Shown here piece by piece: positions 18,192 to 28,838 of a stretch of DNA of 64,000 nt (positions are counted from its first letter, which is position 1; each line of letters opens with the position of its first letter). The stretch is from Halobellus litoreus. Its GTDB lineage: Archaea; Halobacteriota; Halobacteria; Halobacteriales; Haloferacaceae. The stretch covers positions 558,001-622,000 of the forward strand of contig NZ_JANHAW010000001.1 of the NCBI RefSeq assembly GCF_024464595.1. Direction: 5' to 3'. The notes under the pieces are model-generated. The model worked only from the letters and a program-made list of their open reading frames with translations, did not search any database and was not told the origin of the DNA. A program made the position numbers and the translations under genes.

Positions 18192-18500
18192 ATGTCCGAA
18201 CACCGTCACGGTAACGACTCCGCCGTCCTCACCGCCTTGGCAAACGAACGGCGGCGAGTCGTCCTCCGGCACCTCGGGCGGACGAGCGGTCCGACCTCCG
18301 TGAGCGAGCTGGCGGAACGCGTCTCGGAATCCGGCCCGTACAAAACCGTCAGTCGCACGCGCGCCGCGATAGAACTGTATCACGTTCATTTGCCGCAACT
18401 CGACGTGGCCGGTCTCATCGAGTACGACGCCGATCGACGACTTATCGAGGGAGGTCCCGAGTTGGAATCCGGCCTCGCGCTCCTGGAGCATCTGGAGTGA
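18192..18500 (+). CDS. Small winged-helix protein of the haloarchaeal DUF7344 type
   Basis: 102 residues. The sequence LTALANERRRVVLRHLGR, then SVSELAERV, then YHVHLPQLDVAGLIEYDADRR, is the pattern of single-domain haloarchaeal winged-helix proteins annotated DUF7344 (number from memory). It probably binds DNA. It is followed by 465 bases without a gene before tupA, so it need not regulate tupA. Confidence 0.85.
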   Translation: MSEHRHGNDSAVLTALANERRRVVLRHLGRTSGPTSVSELAERVSESGPYKTVSRTRAAIELYHVHLPQLDVAGLIEYDADRRLIEGGPELESGLALLEHLE

Positions 18501-18965
18501 GAGGCGACTCATTCCGTAGTCGTCGACGTAATCGAGAGAACACTCGTTCCCTGTCTCGCTGAATCGCGTCCGCCAGTCGGGTGTAGTCGCGTCGTTGCTG
18601 CTCCAGATTCGTGTCCCGACATTCGGTTGGGTACTTCGTGGAGCGTGCGCTGTCAGCACCCGATAGTTAGTGATAGATAGCATACAGGAACTCGGTTTTG
18701 AAGGCGAAATTAGTCCGAAATGATCCCGCTAGCGCGAACGCATCTGGTTTCGTCGGGTTCAGCGGCCCGTGCAACAGTTGTCCCGCCGCCCGATACGCTC
18801 CGATTCGGTGAGTCGTGCTCAGTACACCGATTAGACACCGTAGATTACGTGTGATTTCCGACGTGGAACGCGCAGGAATCAGTCAGGGCGGGATCCGGCA
18901 GTGTAATCGCTAAAAGTTAATCGAGTAACGGAAAGTATATTTGATATCAGATCAACGGTGTTTCT
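18501..18965. other. Intergenic region upstream of the tungstate transporter
   Basis: No convincing gene. Composition turns A/T-rich in the last 70 bases, where the tupA promoter lies. A reverse frame overlapping the small HTH gene runs into this stretch but looks like noise. Confidence 0.6.
18935..18942 (+). promoter_or_regulatory. TATA box of tupA
   Basis: The element gtatattt lies about 27 nt upstream of the tupA ATG (18966), the normal distance for a leaderless archaeal transcript. Confidence 0.6.
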
Positions 18966-19907
18966 ATGCCGATACAACGTCGACGGTTCATCGCAGCGAT
19001 CGGGGCGGGAGCACTCGCGAGCGCGGCCGGCTGTACTCAGTTGGGCGGGAGCGGACAGTCGGAATCGGACGGGCCGCAGGCGGCAGTTGCCGGCGAAACG
19101 CTCACGCTGACCACGACGACGAGTACCTACGACACGGGGCTGCTCGACGAGATTCACCCCGACTTCGAGGAGATGTACGGCGTCTCCGTCGACGCGGTCG
19201 CGCAGGGAACCGGTGCGGCACTCGAATCCGCGCGCAACGGGGATTCCGACGTAGTGATGGTTCACGCGCGCGGCCTCGAAGACGAGTTTATGCGAAACGG
19301 GTACGGAATCAACCGTCGGGACCTGATGTTCAACGACTTCGTCATCGTCGGCCCCGAGAGCGACCCCGCGGGGATTCAGGGGACGGGTTCGGCGACCGAG
19401 GCACTCACTGCGATCGCCGACGCCGAGGCGTCGTTCGTTTCGCGCGGAGACAACTCCGGAACCCACACCAAGGAGCTCAATCTGTGGGAGGCCGCCGGAA
19501 CCGAGCCGGGCGGTAACTGGTATCAGGAGACCGGCACCGGGATGGGCGAAGCGCTGAACATCGCCAACCAGCAGGGCGCGTACACGCTCGCGGACCGCGG
19601 GACGTTCATCTCCCAGCGCTCGGAGATCGATCTGGTCATTCTGGTGCAGGGCCCCATCGAGGACGGCCCGGAGATCCTCGCGAACCCTTACGGGATTATG
19701 GCGGTCAACCCCGGCGTCCACGACAACGCCAACTACGACCTCGCGATGGCGTACATCGGGTGGATCACGAGCCCCGGCGCTCAGGACGCCATCTCGAACT
19801 ACCAGATGAACGGGGAACAGCTGTTCTTCCCGGAGGCGGTCTCGGAGAATCCCGACTTCCAGCAGTACGTTCCGGAAGGCTGGAGTAGCGACTCCACTGA
19901 CTCGTAA
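18966..19907 (+). CDS. tupA: Tungstate ABC transporter substrate-binding lipoprotein
   Basis: 313 residues. The N-terminus ([20 protein letters not shown]) is a Tat-type lipoprotein signal with the lipobox cysteine at 23. The mature protein begins with the TupA/WtpA-like oxyanion signature [13 protein letters not shown] at 49-61, and [12 protein letters not shown] near 158 is the second ligand-binding loop of TupA proteins. It would bind tungstate, possibly molybdate, outside the cell for delivery to TupBC. The permease gene starts 2 nt after its stop codon. Haloarchaea need tungsten for aldehyde:ferredoxin oxidoreductases, which fits this assignment. Phosphate- or sulfate-binding homologues lack the TTTSTxxTGLLD motif. 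Confidence 0.93.
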   Translation: MPIQRRRFIAAIGAGALASAAGCTQLGGSGQSESDGPQAAVAGETLTLTTTTSTYDTGLLDEIHPDFEEMYGVSVDAVAQGTGAALESARNGDSDVVMVHARGLEDEFMRNGYGINRRDLMFNDFVIVGPESDPAGIQGTGSATEALTAIADAEASFVSRGDNSGTHTKELNLWEAAGTEPGGNWYQETGTGMGEALNIANQQGAYTLADRGTFISQRSEIDLVILVQGPIEDGPEILANPYGIMAVNPGVHDNANYDLAMAYIGWITSPGAQDAISNYQMNGEQLFFPEAVSENPDFQQYVPEGWSSDSTDS

Positions 19908-19909
19908 GC

Positions 19910-20626
19910 GTGCCGCTCGAACCAGCCGCACAGCTCCTCCCGACCGTCGTCGACCTCCCGTTCAGAGAGGGCTACGTCTCGAGTATCATCTACGTCTCCC
20001 TGTACGTGAGCGTCATCGCCGTGACGCTGAGTACGCTCTTCAGCATCCCGGTCGCCATCGTGATGGGCTTCGCGGACTTCCCCGGCAAACAGTTCGTGAA
20101 GTCGGTCATCAACACGGGGATGGGCTTTCCCAGCGTGGTCGTCGGCCTGCTGGTGCTTTTCGCCGTCTCCAATCAGGGGCCGCTGGGGTCGCTGGAACTC
20201 ATCTTCACGAAGGAGGCGATGATTATGTCGCAGTTCGTGCTCGCGACGCCGCCGATCACGGCGATCAGCCTCGCGGCCATCACCGGGGTGAGCGAGAACG
20301 TTCGCGACGCCGCACGCGTCCTCGGTGGCACGCGCCTCGACGTGGCGCTCGTCGTCATCAAAGAGGCGCGATACGGCATTGCGACGGCGATCCTGGCCGG
20401 GTTCGGCCGCGCCATCAGCGAGGTCGGATCCGTGCTCATCGTCGGTGGCAACATCACGAGCGCGGACGGGATCTCGAAGACCCGAACGCTGACCACCGCG
20501 ATCCAACTGGAGGCGCGTCAGGGGCAGTACGAGACCGCGATGGTGCTCGGCGCCGTCCTGGTCGCGCTCGTCCTCACGGTCAACGCCGTCGTCGTCCGCT
20601 TCGGCGATCAGGGGGTGCAGCGCTGA
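19910..20626 (+). CDS. tupB: Tungstate ABC transporter permease
   Basis: 238 residues from a GTG at 19910, two bases after the tupA stop. Six hydrophobic segments are visible. The cytoplasmic EAA loop reads [30 protein letters not shown] (about 138-167), typical of a permease that docks with its ATPase. It forms the membrane channel of the Tup importer. The stop codon overlaps the start of tupC by one base (TGATG), so translation of the two is probably coupled. Confidence 0.93.
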   Translation: MPLEPAAQLLPTVVDLPFREGYVSSIIYVSLYVSVIAVTLSTLFSIPVAIVMGFADFPGKQFVKSVINTGMGFPSVVVGLLVLFAVSNQGPLGSLELIFTKEAMIMSQFVLATPPITAISLAAITGVSENVRDAARVLGGTRLDVALVVIKEARYGIATAILAGFGRAISEVGSVLIVGGNITSADGISKTRTLTTAIQLEARQGQYETAMVLGAVLVALVLTVNAVVVRFGDQGVQR

Positions 20627-21390
20627 TGCTCCGGGCCGTCGGCGTGTCGCAGTCGTTCGGGGGCGAACGGGTCTTCCGCGACCTCTCCATCGACGTCGAC
20701 ACCGGTGAGGTCGTCGCGATCATCGGCCCGTCCGGCGTCGGGAAGACGACGCTGCTCCGACTGCTCGCGCTGTCTCTCGAACCGGACGACGGGACCGTCG
20801 AGTTCGACGGGACGGACGTATGGGGAGTCGAAGAGACCGAACGCCTCGCGCTCCGGCGACGCGTCGGGATGGTCTTCCAGGAGGCGAGCCTCTTCGACGG
20901 CTCGGTCGCTCGCAACGTCGAATACGGTCTGCGGATCCGCAGGTCCTGGAGCGACCGGCTCCGCAACGAACTCGATTCGCTCGTTCGCTCGAACGGGACC
21001 GTCGACGCCGTCCGCGACTCCCTCGACATCGTGGGGTTGACGCACAAGATAGACCAGCGTGCCGACTCGCTCTCGGGCGGCGAGGCCCAGCGGGTGTCGT
21101 TCGCGCGCGCCCTGGCCTACGACCCGGACGTCCTGCTGCTCGACGAACCGACGTCGGACCTGGACCCGCGAAACACCGCGGTCATCGAAGACGCGATCTC
21201 CGAGGCTCGAAATCGGGGGATCGGCGTCGTCGTCGCGACGCACGATATGCATCAGGCCGAGCGCGTTGCGGACCGCGTCGCGGTGCTGCTCGACGAGCGC
21301 ATTACCGAAATCGCCCCGACCGAAGTGATTTTCGAGGACCCCTCGGACGATCGGACCCGGAAATTCATCTCGGGCGAGTTGGTGTACTGA
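20626..21390 (+). CDS. tupC: Tungstate ABC transporter ATP-binding protein
   Basis: 254 residues with all ABC ATPase motifs: Walker A GPSGVGKTT at 34-42, Q-loop VFQEAS near 84, signature LSGGEAQRV near 149, Walker B LLLDEPT near 168, and the H-loop ATHDM near 203. It powers uptake through TupB. The third gene of a compact three-gene operon, it is followed by an A/T-rich non-coding stretch in which transcription probably ends. Confidence 0.94.
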   Translation: MLRAVGVSQSFGGERVFRDLSIDVDTGEVVAIIGPSGVGKTTLLRLLALSLEPDDGTVEFDGTDVWGVEETERLALRRRVGMVFQEASLFDGSVARNVEYGLRIRRSWSDRLRNELDSLVRSNGTVDAVRDSLDIVGLTHKIDQRADSLSGGEAQRVSFARALAYDPDVLLLDEPTSDLDPRNTAVIEDAISEARNRGIGVVVATHDMHQAERVADRVAVLLDERITEIAPTEVIFEDPSDDRTRKFISGELVY

Positions 21391-21741
21391 TCATATTCGA
21401 CGCCGAAGAACTGGCTGCGGTACCCCGCTCGCCGGCGTATTTTTCCGCTCTCCCTGTCGGAAGCGTTAGCACCGTCGCTGTGGGCACTGTCGGTTTCTCT
21501 GACGGAATTTCTGAAAGGTCGTCGATACGTCGTCGCTGCGTGATGCTAGCGGAACTGCCTCCTCTGCACGCAGAAGTTAAACGTAGTATGATATTTAATC
21601 CGAAATAAATTGAGAACTTATATTTGGCACCAGATTTGGGATTCGACAGGCCGTATTATCCGCTAGAATCCATTTATTGCTACTTATGCCGGTATTTTGT
21701 AGAGACACATTCATAAACTTGATTTTATGATTTCACTATAG
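21391..21741. other. A/T-rich intergenic region
   Basis: About 350 bases between the convergent tupC and MetE-like genes. The part from about 21580 to 21745 is markedly richer in A and T than the surroundings, with runs such as ttttatgattt. No gene is evident. It likely contains the terminators of both operons. Confidence 0.6.
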
Positions 21742-22896
21742 TTACAGTAGTCTATCACTAGCTTCGACGGCACCCTCTGAGAGCGCTTCCAACTTGGCCC
21801 ACGCGATCTCGGGTTCGACGATCTGGTGTCCGGCGAGCGTCGCCAGCCCGCAGTCGGGAGCCGCGACGATCCGTGTCGGGTCTCCGACGATCTCGGCCAG
21901 CGTGACGATGCGATCCGCGACCGTCTTCGGATGCTCGATGATGTTCGTCTTGACGTCGACGACGCCGGGGATCAGCAGCCAGTCGTCCGGGAGCGGGTGT
22001 TCCTCGAAGGCCCGCCACTCGTGGTGGTGCCGCGGGTTGGCGTACTCGATCAACAACCCGCCGACGTCGGCCTCGTACAGGATCGGGAGGATCTCCGCCA
22101 GCGGGACGTCCTCGTGGTGCGGTCCCTCGTAATTCCCCCAACAGGTGTGGAGGCGAATCTGGTCCGCCGGGACCTCGCTCGTGGCCTCGTTGATCGCCTC
22201 GATTCGCCGGCGCGCGCGGTCTTTGAACTCCTCCGTCGAGAGGTCCTTGAACTTCCGATGCCGCTCGGAGAGCAGGTCCGGGGCGTCGATCTGAAGCGTC
22301 AGCCCCGCGTCGGCGATCCGCTCGTATTCCGCACGCATCGCTCTCGCCAGCGCGAACGTGTATTCGTCGTTCGAGTCGTAGTGCTGATTCCCCAGGGACG
22401 AGGCGATGACCCCGGGCGACGCGGCGGTCATAAACGTCTCCTCGAATTCGACACCCGTGGTGTCGAGCAGCCGATCGAAGCGTTCGAGTTCGGCGTCGAC
22501 CTGATTCGGCCCGCCGTACCGCACGTCCTCGACCGCGACCGGCCGCGTCTGCGCCTCGGAGACGATGTCCGGAAACGCCTTTCCGGCGTACTCCGGAAAG
22601 GCTTCGACGTCCGCCCACTGCGGGCGAGGGATCGTTCGATCGCTGAAGCCGTCGAGTCGTTCGGAGACGTAGATGTGGAAGCCCGGACGGGACTGCTCAC
22701 CGTCGTTACCGATGTCGATGCCGACGTCGGCCTGTCTTCGGATGGCCCGCTGGGTCGCCTCCTGGATCGCTTCGCGCATCGCGGTTCGGTCGGTGTCCGC
22801 TCCCTGTCCCCGCTGATGCATCAGTTCGATCAGGCGGTCCGTCCGCGGCAGACTGCCGACGTGAGTCGTGAGAATGCGCTCGTCGCTTCGTTTCAT
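21742..22896 (-). CDS. MetE-like cobalamin-independent methyltransferase (COG0620 family)
   Basis: 384 residues, the size of a single MetE C-terminal-type barrel rather than full-length MetE (about 750). Zinc-ligand motifs are HTCWGNYEGPHHED (His about 250, Cys about 252) and APDCGLA (Cys about 347). The N-terminus THVGSLPRT is typical of the archaeal and epoxyalkane:CoM-transferase-like branch. Known members transfer methyl or alkyl groups to a zinc-bound thiol. Position next to the glycine cleavage operon suggests a role in one-carbon metabolism. It could be a methionine synthase using a methyl donor other than methyl-THF-triglutamate, or a distinct methyltransferase. Confidence 0.85.
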   Translation of the reverse strand: MKRSDERILTTHVGSLPRTDRLIELMHQRGQGADTDRTAMREAIQEATQRAIRRQADVGIDIGNDGEQSRPGFHIYVSERLDGFSDRTIPRPQWADVEAFPEYAGKAFPDIVSEAQTRPVAVEDVRYGGPNQVDAELERFDRLLDTTGVEFEETFMTAASPGVIASSLGNQHYDSNDEYTFALARAMRAEYERIADAGLTLQIDAPDLLSERHRKFKDLSTEEFKDRARRRIEAINEATSEVPADQIRLHTCWGNYEGPHHEDVPLAEILPILYEADVGGLLIEYANPRHHHEWRAFEEHPLPDDWLLIPGVVDVKTNIIEHPKTVADRIVTLAEIVGDPTRIVAAPDCGLATLAGHQIVEPEIAWAKLEALSEGAVEASDRLL

Positions 22897-23044
22897 ATCG
22901 TACCGGAGACTGAGCGCGGAGACTCATATCTGTGTGTGGTACCGGATCGATCCGCCGGGATCGAGGTTCGGGTACTGTGGCGTCGGTTCTGTCTTCGCCG
23001 GATACGATTCCGGTGTCGCTGCCGGCGGAACAGAACCGGGGCCC

Positions 23045-24454
23045 TCAGCGATTGAGCGTGTGGATCGCGAGGTCCTGTTCGTTGGCCGCGGCTTCCTCGA
23101 TCGACTCGGAGAGCGTCGGGTGGGGGTGTATCGATTCCGCGAGTTCACCCGCTGACAGGCCTGCCTCGACGGCGAGCGTGATCTCGGAAATCAGCTCCGA
23201 GGCCTCCGGACCCACGACCTGACCGCCGAGCACGACGCCGCCGTCCCCGCACACGAGACGGACGAACCCCTCGGTATGTCCGATCGTGAGTGCACGTCCG
23301 CTGGCGCGCATCGGGAACTCGCCGACCGACACGGCGTGGTCGGTCTCTTCGGCCTCCGCTTCGGTCAGCCCGACCGTCGCGATCTCCGGGGACGTGAACG
23401 CGACGGCGGGGATCGCCCGATCCACGGCCGAGGAATCCCGGCCGGCGATCTCGGCGGCGGCGATTTCCCCCTCCGTCGCGCCGGCGTGCGCGAGCATCGG
23501 TTCGCCCGCCACGTCGCCGACGGCGAACACGTGATCGACGGCCGTGCGCCCGTACTCGTCCGTTCGAACGAATCCGTCCTCGTCCGGTTCGATGCCGATC
23601 CGGCCGAGGTCAATCGTGTCCGTCACGGGGGTCCGACCCACCGCGACCAGCACCGCGTCCGCCTCGTACTCCCGCCGGTCGCCGCTGTCGACGTCCTCCG
23701 TCGTGACCGCGACACCCCGGTCGGTGGGATGACACTCAGAAGCGAGTTCGCCGTAGTTCGTCTCGATCCCGAGCTCCGACGCCGCCGACGCGACCGGCGC
23801 GACCAGATCCGGGGAGAACGCTGGCATCATCGAATCGAGCGCCTCGACGACCGTGACCTCGACGCCGAGTTTCGCGAACAGCGTCGAGAGTTCCATCCCG
23901 ATGTACCCCGCACCGACGACCACGAGACTGTCCGGAAGTTCGTCGAGCGCCAGCGCTCCCTTGGCATCGAGCACTTCGGGTCGATGAAACTCGAACCCCG
24001 GGAGTTCGATGGGACGGCTGCCCGTCGCCACGACGGCGTACTCGAACGTGAGCCGCTCGGACTCGCCGTTCGGCCCCTCGATGCGGGCCGAGTGCTCGTC
24101 CTCGAACGCCGCGCGTCCGTTCACGAGCGAGACGCGGTTGGCCTTGCAGAGTTTCTCGACGCTCCGGTTCATGTTTCCGACGACGTCGTCCTTCCACTCG
24201 ACCATCCGCTGGAAGTCGACGTCGACGTCGGCCGAGATCCCCATCTGAGAGCCCGTCCGCGCGTCGTGGGCGACGTTCGCCGCCGAGAGCAGCGCCTTCG
24301 AGGGGATACAGCCGCGGTTGAGACAGGTCCCGCCCAGGGCGTGCATCTCGACGAGCGTCACGTCGAGGTCGTACTGCGCCGCGCGGATCGCGGCGACGTA
24401 CCCCGCGGGACCGCCGCCCACGACGAGGACCTCCGTGTCGAAGCGCTCACTCAT
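23045..24454 (-). CDS. lpdA: Dihydrolipoyl dehydrogenase (glycine cleavage L protein)
   Basis: 469 residues. FAD-binding motif GGGPAGY at 13-19, redox-active disulfide GGTCLNRGC with Cys44 and Cys49, a second Rossmann VVGAGYIGMELS near 185, and the C-terminal HPHPTLSE that supplies the active-site His/Glu. It reoxidises the lipoyl group of GcvH with NAD. Its start overlaps the end of gcvPB by 8 nt, so it is the last gene of the gcv operon and a dedicated L protein. Haloarchaea usually have further copies for 2-oxoacid complexes. Confidence 0.96.
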   Translation of the reverse strand: MSERFDTEVLVVGGGPAGYVAAIRAAQYDLDVTLVEMHALGGTCLNRGCIPSKALLSAANVAHDARTGSQMGISADVDVDFQRMVEWKDDVVGNMNRSVEKLCKANRVSLVNGRAAFEDEHSARIEGPNGESERLTFEYAVVATGSRPIELPGFEFHRPEVLDAKGALALDELPDSLVVVGAGYIGMELSTLFAKLGVEVTVVEALDSMMPAFSPDLVAPVASAASELGIETNYGELASECHPTDRGVAVTTEDVDSGDRREYEADAVLVAVGRTPVTDTIDLGRIGIEPDEDGFVRTDEYGRTAVDHVFAVGDVAGEPMLAHAGATEGEIAAAEIAGRDSSAVDRAIPAVAFTSPEIATVGLTEAEAEETDHAVSVGEFPMRASGRALTIGHTEGFVRLVCGDGGVVLGGQVVGPEASELISEITLAVEAGLSAGELAESIHPHPTLSESIEEAAANEQDLAIHTLNR

Positions 24455-25904
24455 CGACTTCCTCGACAGCCTCCTCGACGTCCCGCCACGAGAGGCGCGG
24501 GTTCCGTGCGGCGCTGGTCTGATCGATGCGCGCCGCGGCGGTCGTCGTGGGAGCCGCAGCGAGTTCCTCGGGCGTCTTCTGGCTCGCCGCCGTGAACGCG
24601 TCCGCCAGCACGTCGAGTTGGTCCTTGCTCAGCGCCTCCGTGGGCTCGGTCATCAGCGCCTCGTCGACGATTTCCGGCCACTTGGTCGTCGGCGGGTGCA
24701 CCGCCTCGTCGAGCATCCCCTTGGCGAACTCCGCCGCGTCGACGTCGCCGGCGCTGGCGACGAACTCGTGATGGAACGGCCCGTACGGGACGTCGAGATC
24801 GATCTGTGAGGCGAGGTAGTTCGCGTTCAGGACGGCCATCGCAGAGGTGTCCTTCAGTCCGGCGTCACCGAGCCGGGAGATGTACGCGTAGGTCTTCAGA
24901 AGCACCAGCCAGTTGCCGTGGAAGCCGTGGACCTTCCCGACGCTCTCAGGGGGCTCGGAGAACTCGAACGAGCCGTCGTCGGCCTCGCGGACGTGCGGGT
25001 CGGGGAGGAACTCCGTGAGTTCGTCCACGACGCCGATCGGTCCGGCCCCCGGACCGCCGCCGCCGTGTGGCGACGCGAACGTCTTGTGCACGTTGTAGTG
25101 CATGATGTCGAAGCCCATATCGCCGGGACGCGCACGGCCGAGCAGCGCGTTGAGGTTCGCGCCGTCGTAGTAGAGCAGGCCGCCCGCGTCGTGGACGATC
25201 TCGGCGATCTCTTCGATGTCGCGCTCGAAGAGCCCCAGCGTGTTCGGGTTCGTCAGCATCAACGCCGCCGTCGACTCCCCGACGGCCTCTTCGAGCGCGT
25301 CGACGGGGACGCGCCCGTCCTCGTCGCTCGGAAGTTCGACGACGTCGTAGCCGGCCATCGCGGCGCTCGCGAAGTTCGTCCCGTGGGCCGATGCAGGTAC
25401 GATCACCTCCCGGCGGTCGTCGTCTTCGTCGTTCGAGCGGTGATAGGCGCGCGCCACGAGCAGGCCGGTGAACTCCCCGGCCGCCCCGGCGGGCGGTTGC
25501 AGCGTCACCGCGTCCATCCCGCCGATCTCCGCCAGGTACTCCTGGAGTCCGTGGAGGACTGCGAGGGTGCCCTGCGCGTACTCGTCGGGGCGGTCCGGAT
25601 GGATCGCGCCGTCTTCCAGCGCGGCGACGTCCTCGGTGAACTTCGGGTTGTACTTCATCGTACAGCTCCCCAGCGGGTACGGCCCGTGTTCGACCGAGTA
25701 GTTCATCTGCGAGAGCCGCGTGTAGTGGCTCGCGACCTCGGGTTCGGCCGGTTCCGGCAGCGTCAGTTCGTCGCGGACCAGTTCGTCGGGCAGATCGACG
25801 TCGTCGTGGGTGACGGTCTCCGTCCGCTTCTCCGAGAGGAGCGGTTCGTTGACCGCCTCGCCGCTCTCGGTCTCCCGCTCCCAGGTGGCCTGTCGGTAGT
25901 TCAT
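24447..25904 (-). CDS. gcvPB: Glycine dehydrogenase (decarboxylating) subunit 2
   Basis: 485 residues from the ATG at 25904 ([11 protein letters not shown]). The PLP lysine is Lys274 in [21 protein letters not shown]. The split P protein (PA plus PB) is usual in archaea and Gram-positive bacteria. It decarboxylates glycine and passes the aminomethyl group to GcvH. The start overlaps the gcvPA stop by 4 nt (ATGA) and the end overlaps lpdA. The frame extends 22 codons further upstream, but that extension lies inside gcvPA. Confidence 0.96.
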   Translation of the reverse strand: MNYRQATWERETESGEAVNEPLLSEKRTETVTHDDVDLPDELVRDELTLPEPAEPEVASHYTRLSQMNYSVEHGPYPLGSCTMKYNPKFTEDVAALEDGAIHPDRPDEYAQGTLAVLHGLQEYLAEIGGMDAVTLQPPAGAAGEFTGLLVARAYHRSNDEDDDRREVIVPASAHGTNFASAAMAGYDVVELPSDEDGRVPVDALEEAVGESTAALMLTNPNTLGLFERDIEEIAEIVHDAGGLLYYDGANLNALLGRARPGDMGFDIMHYNVHKTFASPHGGGGPGAGPIGVVDELTEFLPDPHVREADDGSFEFSEPPESVGKVHGFHGNWLVLLKTYAYISRLGDAGLKDTSAMAVLNANYLASQIDLDVPYGPFHHEFVASAGDVDAAEFAKGMLDEAVHPPTTKWPEIVDEALMTEPTEALSKDQLDVLADAFTAASQKTPEELAAAPTTTAAARIDQTSAARNPRLSWRDVEEAVEEVDE

Positions 25905-27268
25905 GCCAGCACCTCCCGAACGGCCGCGACCAGATCGTCCAACGCGCCGCTGTTGGTCTCCGTCACGCACACCTGGATCTCGAACTCACCGACCTCGTGG
26001 ACGAGGAAGCCCTGCTCGGCCAGTTCCGACACCACCTCGGCTGCGGGACGGTCCGTGCGCGCGACGAACTCGCGGAAGTGGTGGCGGTCGTCGACCGGCG
26101 CCGAGACGCCGTCGACGTCGTCGAGTCGGGCGGCAGCCTCAGCGGCCGTCGTCACGGACTCCTCGGCGAGGGCTGAAAGGCCCGACGCGCCGAGCGACGC
26201 GATGTGGATCGCCGTTCGGAGCGCGACCCACGCCTGGTTCGTACAGATGTTCGACGTGGCCCGCTCTTTCCGGATGTGCTGTTCTCGGGTCTGGAGGGTC
26301 AGGGTGTAGGCACGCCGTCCGTCGGCCGTCTCGCTCGTCCCCACGAGCCGGCCGGGGGCTTGCCGCAGATACGACTCCGTGACGGCGAACAGGCCGAGTC
26401 CCATCCCGTGACTGGCCGAGAGCCCGAGTACGCTCGCGTCGCCGACGACGATGTCGGCACCCACCGCGGCCGGTTCTTGGAGGAGCGCCAGTGCGACCGG
26501 ATCGGAGCCGAGGCAGAACGCCGCCTCGTGGTCGTCCGCGAGCGTCGCGACCGCCGACAGCCGCTCTTCGATCGCGCCCCCGGTCGTCGGCGATTCGGCG
26601 TACACCATCACGACGTCGTCGTCGATCAGTTCCGCGAGCGCGTCGAGGTCGGCGTTGCCGTCGGCGAGCGGATACGTCTCCACCGCCAACTCCGCGCCGT
26701 CGGCGTAGTTCTCCAACACGCTGCGTCGCTCCGAGCGGATGGTCTCGGGGACGAGGACGCGCGACCCGCTGGTGTCTCTGACCCGGGCCGAAAGCGTTGC
26801 TGCCTCGCCGAGTGCGGTCGCGGCGTCGTACATCGAACAGTTCGCGACCGGGAGCCCGGTCAGTTCGACGATCATCGACTGGAACTCGAAGAGCGCCTGG
26901 AGGAATCCCTGCGAGGTCTCCGGTTGATACTGCGTGTAGGAGGTCAGAAACTCCGAGCGCAGCGAGAGGTAGTCGACGACCGACGGCACGTAGTGGTCGT
27001 AGTGGCCGCGACCGAGGAACTCGGTCCGGTCGGCGTTCCGCCCGAGCAGCTCCTCGATTTCGGTCACGACCTCGAACTCCGACTTCGCCTCGATGTCGAA
27101 GTCGCCGTCGAACGCGACCGCCTCCGGAACGTCGAACAGTTCTTCCACGCTTTCGGCACCGATGGCCGAGAGCATCTCCTCTACTTCCTGTGGCGTCTGC
27201 GGGGCGAAGGGACTCGATTCGTCGAGTTCGTGCGTCCGGTCCGCCTCGTCGTGCTGTATTCGTTGCAT
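25901..27268 (-). CDS. gcvPA: Glycine dehydrogenase (decarboxylating) subunit 1
   Basis: 455 residues from the ATG at 27268. Family markers include [18 protein letters not shown] near 76, [15 protein letters not shown] near 99, and [16 protein letters not shown] near 130. It is the non-PLP-lysine subunit that pairs with GcvPB. It begins 5 nt after the gcvH stop. Longer frames upstream run into gcvH and are rejected. Confidence 0.96.
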   Translation of the reverse strand: MQRIQHDEADRTHELDESSPFAPQTPQEVEEMLSAIGAESVEELFDVPEAVAFDGDFDIEAKSEFEVVTEIEELLGRNADRTEFLGRGHYDHYVPSVVDYLSLRSEFLTSYTQYQPETSQGFLQALFEFQSMIVELTGLPVANCSMYDAATALGEAATLSARVRDTSGSRVLVPETIRSERRSVLENYADGAELAVETYPLADGNADLDALAELIDDDVVMVYAESPTTGGAIEERLSAVATLADDHEAAFCLGSDPVALALLQEPAAVGADIVVGDASVLGLSASHGMGLGLFAVTESYLRQAPGRLVGTSETADGRRAYTLTLQTREQHIRKERATSNICTNQAWVALRTAIHIASLGASGLSALAEESVTTAAEAAARLDDVDGVSAPVDDRHHFREFVARTDRPAAEVVSELAEQGFLVHEVGEFEIQVCVTETNSGALDDLVAAVREVLA

Positions 27269-27273
27269 TGTCG

Positions 27274-27648
27274 TTATTCGATCTGCTCGCGGTAGTCGGT
27301 TGCGCCGAGCGCCTCGTCGGGTACCGCTCCGTCGATCTCGAAGAGCCACCCCTCGCCGTACGGATCGGTGTTGAGCAGTTCCGGCTGATCGAGCACGCCG
27401 TCGTTCGTCGCGGTCACCGCCCCCGTGACGGGCGTGTAGATGTCCGAGACCGCCTTGATGCTCTCGACGACGGCGCAGGCGTCTCCGCTGTCGAGGGACT
27501 CGCCCTCCGCCGGGAGTTCGACGAACACGACGTCGCCGAGTTCGTCCTGCGCGAAGTCGGTGATTCCGATGCGCAGGGCGTCCCCGCTGTCGTCGATCCA
27601 TTCGTGTGAGTCGGTGTACCGTAATTCGTCGGGCGTCTCGTGCGTCAT
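27274..27648 (-). CDS. gcvH: Glycine cleavage system H protein
   Basis: 124 residues. The lipoylated lysine is Lys65 in [16 protein letters not shown] at 15-18 and the [19 protein letters not shown] strand are typical. It shuttles the aminomethyl group between the P, T and L proteins. It lies between gcvT (61 nt upstream) and gcvPA (5 nt downstream). Confidence 0.97.
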   Translation of the reverse strand: MTHETPDELRYTDSHEWIDDSGDALRIGITDFAQDELGDVVFVELPAEGESLDSGDACAVVESIKAVSDIYTPVTGAVTATNDGVLDQPELLNTDPYGEGWLFEIDGAVPDEALGATDYREQIE

Positions 27649-27709
27649 TGGTGCTGGGATTCGTCGGGGTTGTCGTTCGTCATTTGCACTAGTGTGTGTT
27701 CGGTCCGGG

Positions 27710-28807
27710 TTACTCGCCGCACGATTCGAGGAACGGCGTGTCGACGACGGTCGCGTCGACGGTCCGGTCGCGGATCGAGACGGCCAGTTCGGTGCCCGAA
27801 GCAGCGGAACCGGCGTCGACGTAGCCGAGTGCGATCGGAATTTCGAGTGTGGGACTCATCGTGCCGCTGGTCACCTGCCCGACGTCGTCGCCGTCGGCGA
27901 CGATCCGGTGTCCGTGACGGGCGATCGCCCGCTCCTCGAGCCGCAGTCCGACGATCCGCTCGTCGACTCCCTCGTCTCGGGCCTGCTCGAGGGCCGACCG
28001 GCCGACGAACTCCTCGTCGCCGAAGTCGACGACGAAGCCGATTCCCGCCTCGAAGGGGTCGTGCGGTTCGTCCTCGGGGTGGAAGTCCTGTCCCGAGAGC
28101 AGCAATCCCGCTTCGAGCCGGAGCGTGTCCCTGGCTCCGAGCCCGCAGCGCCGGACGTCGTCGAATCGCCGATCGATCGCCGTCGCCTCGTTGCCGGGGA
28201 AAATGATCTCGACGCCGTCCTCACCCGTGTATCCCGTGCGTGCCACGAGACACTCGACGTCGCCGATCGCCGTCTCCGTCGTCGTGAACGGCTCCAACGC
28301 GTCGATCTGCTCGTCCGCCTCGGCGTCGACACGGTCGACTGCCTCGGGCCCCTGGACCGCGATCATTCCGAGTTCGGCGGTCCGGTTCGCGAGCGTGACA
28401 TCGAGACTCCAGCGGTCGGCGTGCTCGCGCAACCGATCGTACATCGCCTCGTCGTGTCCGGCGTTCGGAACGACGATGTACTCGCTTTCGACCGGGTGAT
28501 CGTACACGACGATGTCGTCGAGGATGACGCCATCGGATCGGAGGAAAGACGAGTACAGCGCGTCGCCCGGTTCGAGACCGCGCACGTCACTCGGGGTGAG
28601 TCGGTGTAACAGCGTCTCCGCTTCGGGTCCGTCGACGGCCAATTGGCCCATATGACTCACGTCGAACAGTCCGACGCCCTCCCGAACGGCCCGGTGTTCC
28701 TCGCGGATGGAGTCGAACGAGACCGGCATCTCCCACCCGCCGAAGTCGGTGAAGTCCGCGCCCGCCCGGCAGTGGGATTCGTACAGCGGTGTTTGCTTCG
28801 ATGACAC
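27710..28807 (-). CDS. gcvT: Aminomethyltransferase (glycine cleavage T protein)
   Basis: 365 residues from a GTG at 28807, giving MSSKQTPLYESHCRAGADFTDFGGWEMPVSF. No in-frame ATG lies nearby, and the GTG is about 27 nt from a TATA box, which supports a leaderless GTG start. The folate-binding Asp lies in GLFDVSHMG, and the C-terminal barrel follows GYVDAG near 320. It transfers the methylene group to tetrahydrofolate and releases ammonia. First gene of gcvT-H-PA-PB-lpdA. Distinct from the LigM-like paralogue at 44087. Confidence 0.96.
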   Translation of the reverse strand: MSSKQTPLYESHCRAGADFTDFGGWEMPVSFDSIREEHRAVREGVGLFDVSHMGQLAVDGPEAETLLHRLTPSDVRGLEPGDALYSSFLRSDGVILDDIVVYDHPVESEYIVVPNAGHDEAMYDRLREHADRWSLDVTLANRTAELGMIAVQGPEAVDRVDAEADEQIDALEPFTTTETAIGDVECLVARTGYTGEDGVEIIFPGNEATAIDRRFDDVRRCGLGARDTLRLEAGLLLSGQDFHPEDEPHDPFEAGIGFVVDFGDEEFVGRSALEQARDEGVDERIVGLRLEERAIARHGHRIVADGDDVGQVTSGTMSPTLEIPIALGYVDAGSAASGTELAVSIRDRTVDATVVDTPFLESCGE

Positions 28808-28830
28808 ACCGATTACTACACAACTGCAAG

Positions 28831-28838
28831 TATTTATA
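28831..28838 (-). promoter_or_regulatory. TATA box of the gcv operon
   Basis: Read on the minus strand this is TATAAATA, about 27 nt before the gcvT GTG. It faces away from the iclR gene at 29267. Confidence 0.65.
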
